NCBI GenBank assembly: GCA_963793095.1
Contig: CAWBYY010000002.1
Location: forward strand, 1,364,001 to 1,428,000
Length of the DNA stretch: 64,000 bases
Origin: CAVWDI01 sp963793095
Lineage (GTDB): Bacteria; Chloroflexota; Anaerolineae; Anaerolineales; UBA4823
Reading direction: 5' to 3'
Position numbers and translations under genes: made by a program. Positions 63,157 through 64,000 of the stretch are shown here, piece by piece; the first letter of the stretch is position 1, and every line of letters starts with the position of its first letter. The notes under the pieces are model-generated. The model saw only the letters and a list, made by a program, of their open reading frames with translations. It ran no database searches and was not told where the DNA came from.

Positions 63157-64000
63157 TCAAGGTTTAAGAATCAGCGGAAGATAAATGAACTTTTCTACCA
63201 GATCAGCAATCTGTAATTTTGTAGCCGGGTCGCCGAACAGAACGTAGGTATCTACCAGGTCGTCGTAATACGGTTTATCAGTCAGCAGGTCGATCTTGCC
63301 AGCAAGGGTAGCTTTTCCGAGATCTGTGGGGTAGCCAGAAAAGATCTCGCTGAACAACCCTTCAGCCAGCTGGACGTGCCCGGTGGCGACTCCCAGACCG
63401 GTCGGTCCCCAAACAGCAGCAGCGCCTTTATCTGAAAAATCACGCAGAGTACTCTCAGCGAGGGTCGGGTCCTCGAAAGCCTGGAATTTACCTGTCAGGC
63501 AGGTCATGTCAAACAGGAAGGGCTGCTTAGCTCCGTTAGTTAGACTGCTCAGGTCGTCCAGGAGCCAGAATCCTTCGCCCGTCTTTCCCCACCTTTTAAT
63601 TGCGCCGTGACCAATATAGAGCATAATTGCCGTGCCGGTATTCCAGCGGTTCCGGATTTGGGTTCTGGTATTGTTCGGATCCCCTCCGGTTGGGTAATTT
63701 ATATGGAAAGTGTCATATGCAGCCGGTGTATAGTTGTTATCAATATGAAGGGCATCGGCCGGGAAATTGTTGATTGGGATATCCCGGATTATCCGGGTCG
63801 TCTGTGACAAAGCTGATTGTTTTCTGCCAGTCGCCTGAAGGCGGGCTAGTCTCATAATTTGCGATCTTATTAATGACAGTGTTCGCTTCAACAGTACTGT
63901 TAACTGGTAGACGGCCGATCAACATATCCGCCAGGATGTCATTCTCGTCTCCCGGCGGATCGACTGTGACGAAGCGGTTGTCTGCCGCAGTCTCGCCCGC
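63157..64000 (-). CDS. C25 (gingipain)-like peptidase, partial at the right edge, one frameshift
   Basis: The 3' part of a long gene enters from the right edge and ends at 63157. Catalytic clan-CD motifs are visible: His in IMLYIGHGAIKRWGKTG and Cys in FDMTCLTGKF, with GGDPNN between, like the C25 caspase-fold domain. The part before (GRLPVNSTVEANTVINK and NYETSPPSGDW) and the sequence to the edge fit the usual C25 region. The frame breaks near 63783-63786 (ccc, one extra base on the minus strand), where FVTDDPDNP joins DIPINNFPADALHIDNNYTP. Such proteins are usually secreted, with the processed domain reaching several hundred residues. The amino end is missing. Confidence 0.7.

Noticed and set aside
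1..64000. CRISPR arrays, prophage, transposons and integrases
   Set aside because: No regularly spaced direct repeats, terminal inverted repeats with a transposase, or phage genes were seen in the window.

Overview
The window looks like a chromosomal segment of a Chloroflexota bacterium, most likely an Anaerolineae-like lineage. This is an inference from gene content: single-gene pointers such as a CtaA-CtaB fusion, a T-box-controlled TrpB2-type tryptophan synthase beta chain, a Sco/SURF1/caa3 oxidase cluster, several short zinc-ribbon proteins, and moderate-to-low GC. No rRNA was found for direct placement. Nearly the whole window is housekeeping DNA. I see no prophage, transposase, CRISPR array or integrase.

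Layout. 0.1-5 kb: a leftward pair (LOG-family and AlkD-like HEAT protein), then a DHH-CBS-tRNA nucleotidyltransferase and a GNAT acetyltransferase. 5-13.7 kb: a translation/nucleotide operon (nusA, ylxR, infB, rbfA, a DHH phosphoesterase, truB, ribF, thyA) read rightward from a good promoter and leader hairpin; rimP is not in its usual place before nusA. 13.7-17 kb: a tryptophan-type T-box leader, trpB2 and an opine-dehydrogenase-family protein. 16.9-20.9 kb: leftward pyruvate dehydrogenase genes (E1 alpha, E1 beta, E2) plus an unknown gene. 21-29.3 kb: a beta-propeller lipoprotein and an alpha-glucan cluster (large GH13 protein, glycogen synthase, MalQ). 29.3-34.5 kb: small zinc proteins, a PduO-type adenosyltransferase, a DsbA-like protein, a GNAT and a soluble GAF histidine kinase with its OmpR-type regulator. 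34.5-38.6 kb: leftward tdk-hpt-second tRNA nucleotidyltransferase, and rplU-rpmA-rpmE from a consensus promoter. 38.8-43.1 kb: pyruvate phosphate dikinase and an L,D-transpeptidase. 43.1-51.3 kb: a leftward caa3-type cytochrome c oxidase operon. 51.9-64 kb: fructose bisphosphatase, an ADP-forming acyl-CoA synthetase with a DRTGG protein and a nitroreductase, a methyltransferase, PspC, M48 and M23 peptidases, a dual-specificity phosphatase, an MFS transporter, tRNA-Pro(GGG), and a C25-like peptidase running off the right edge.

The physiology suggested is a respiring organism with a high-affinity-independent caa3 terminal oxidase, pyruvate oxidation by PDH, pyruvate/PEP interconversion by PpdK, gluconeogenesis through Fbp, glycogen-type storage, and acetate or acyl-CoA energy conservation by an ADP-forming synthetase.

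The most unusual points are: a degenerate response-regulator receiver read in frame into cytochrome oxidase subunit II; ribosomal protein L31 carrying an RNA-polymerase-alpha-CTD-like tail that closely resembles a domain in NusA of the same window; two class II tRNA nucleotidyltransferases whose architectures match a split CC-adding/A-adding pair; and a T-box leader that contains a second terminator-like hairpin. Nine single-base frameshifts break eight otherwise normal genes (truB twice). Most lie in short homopolymers, so assembly error is the likeliest explanation.
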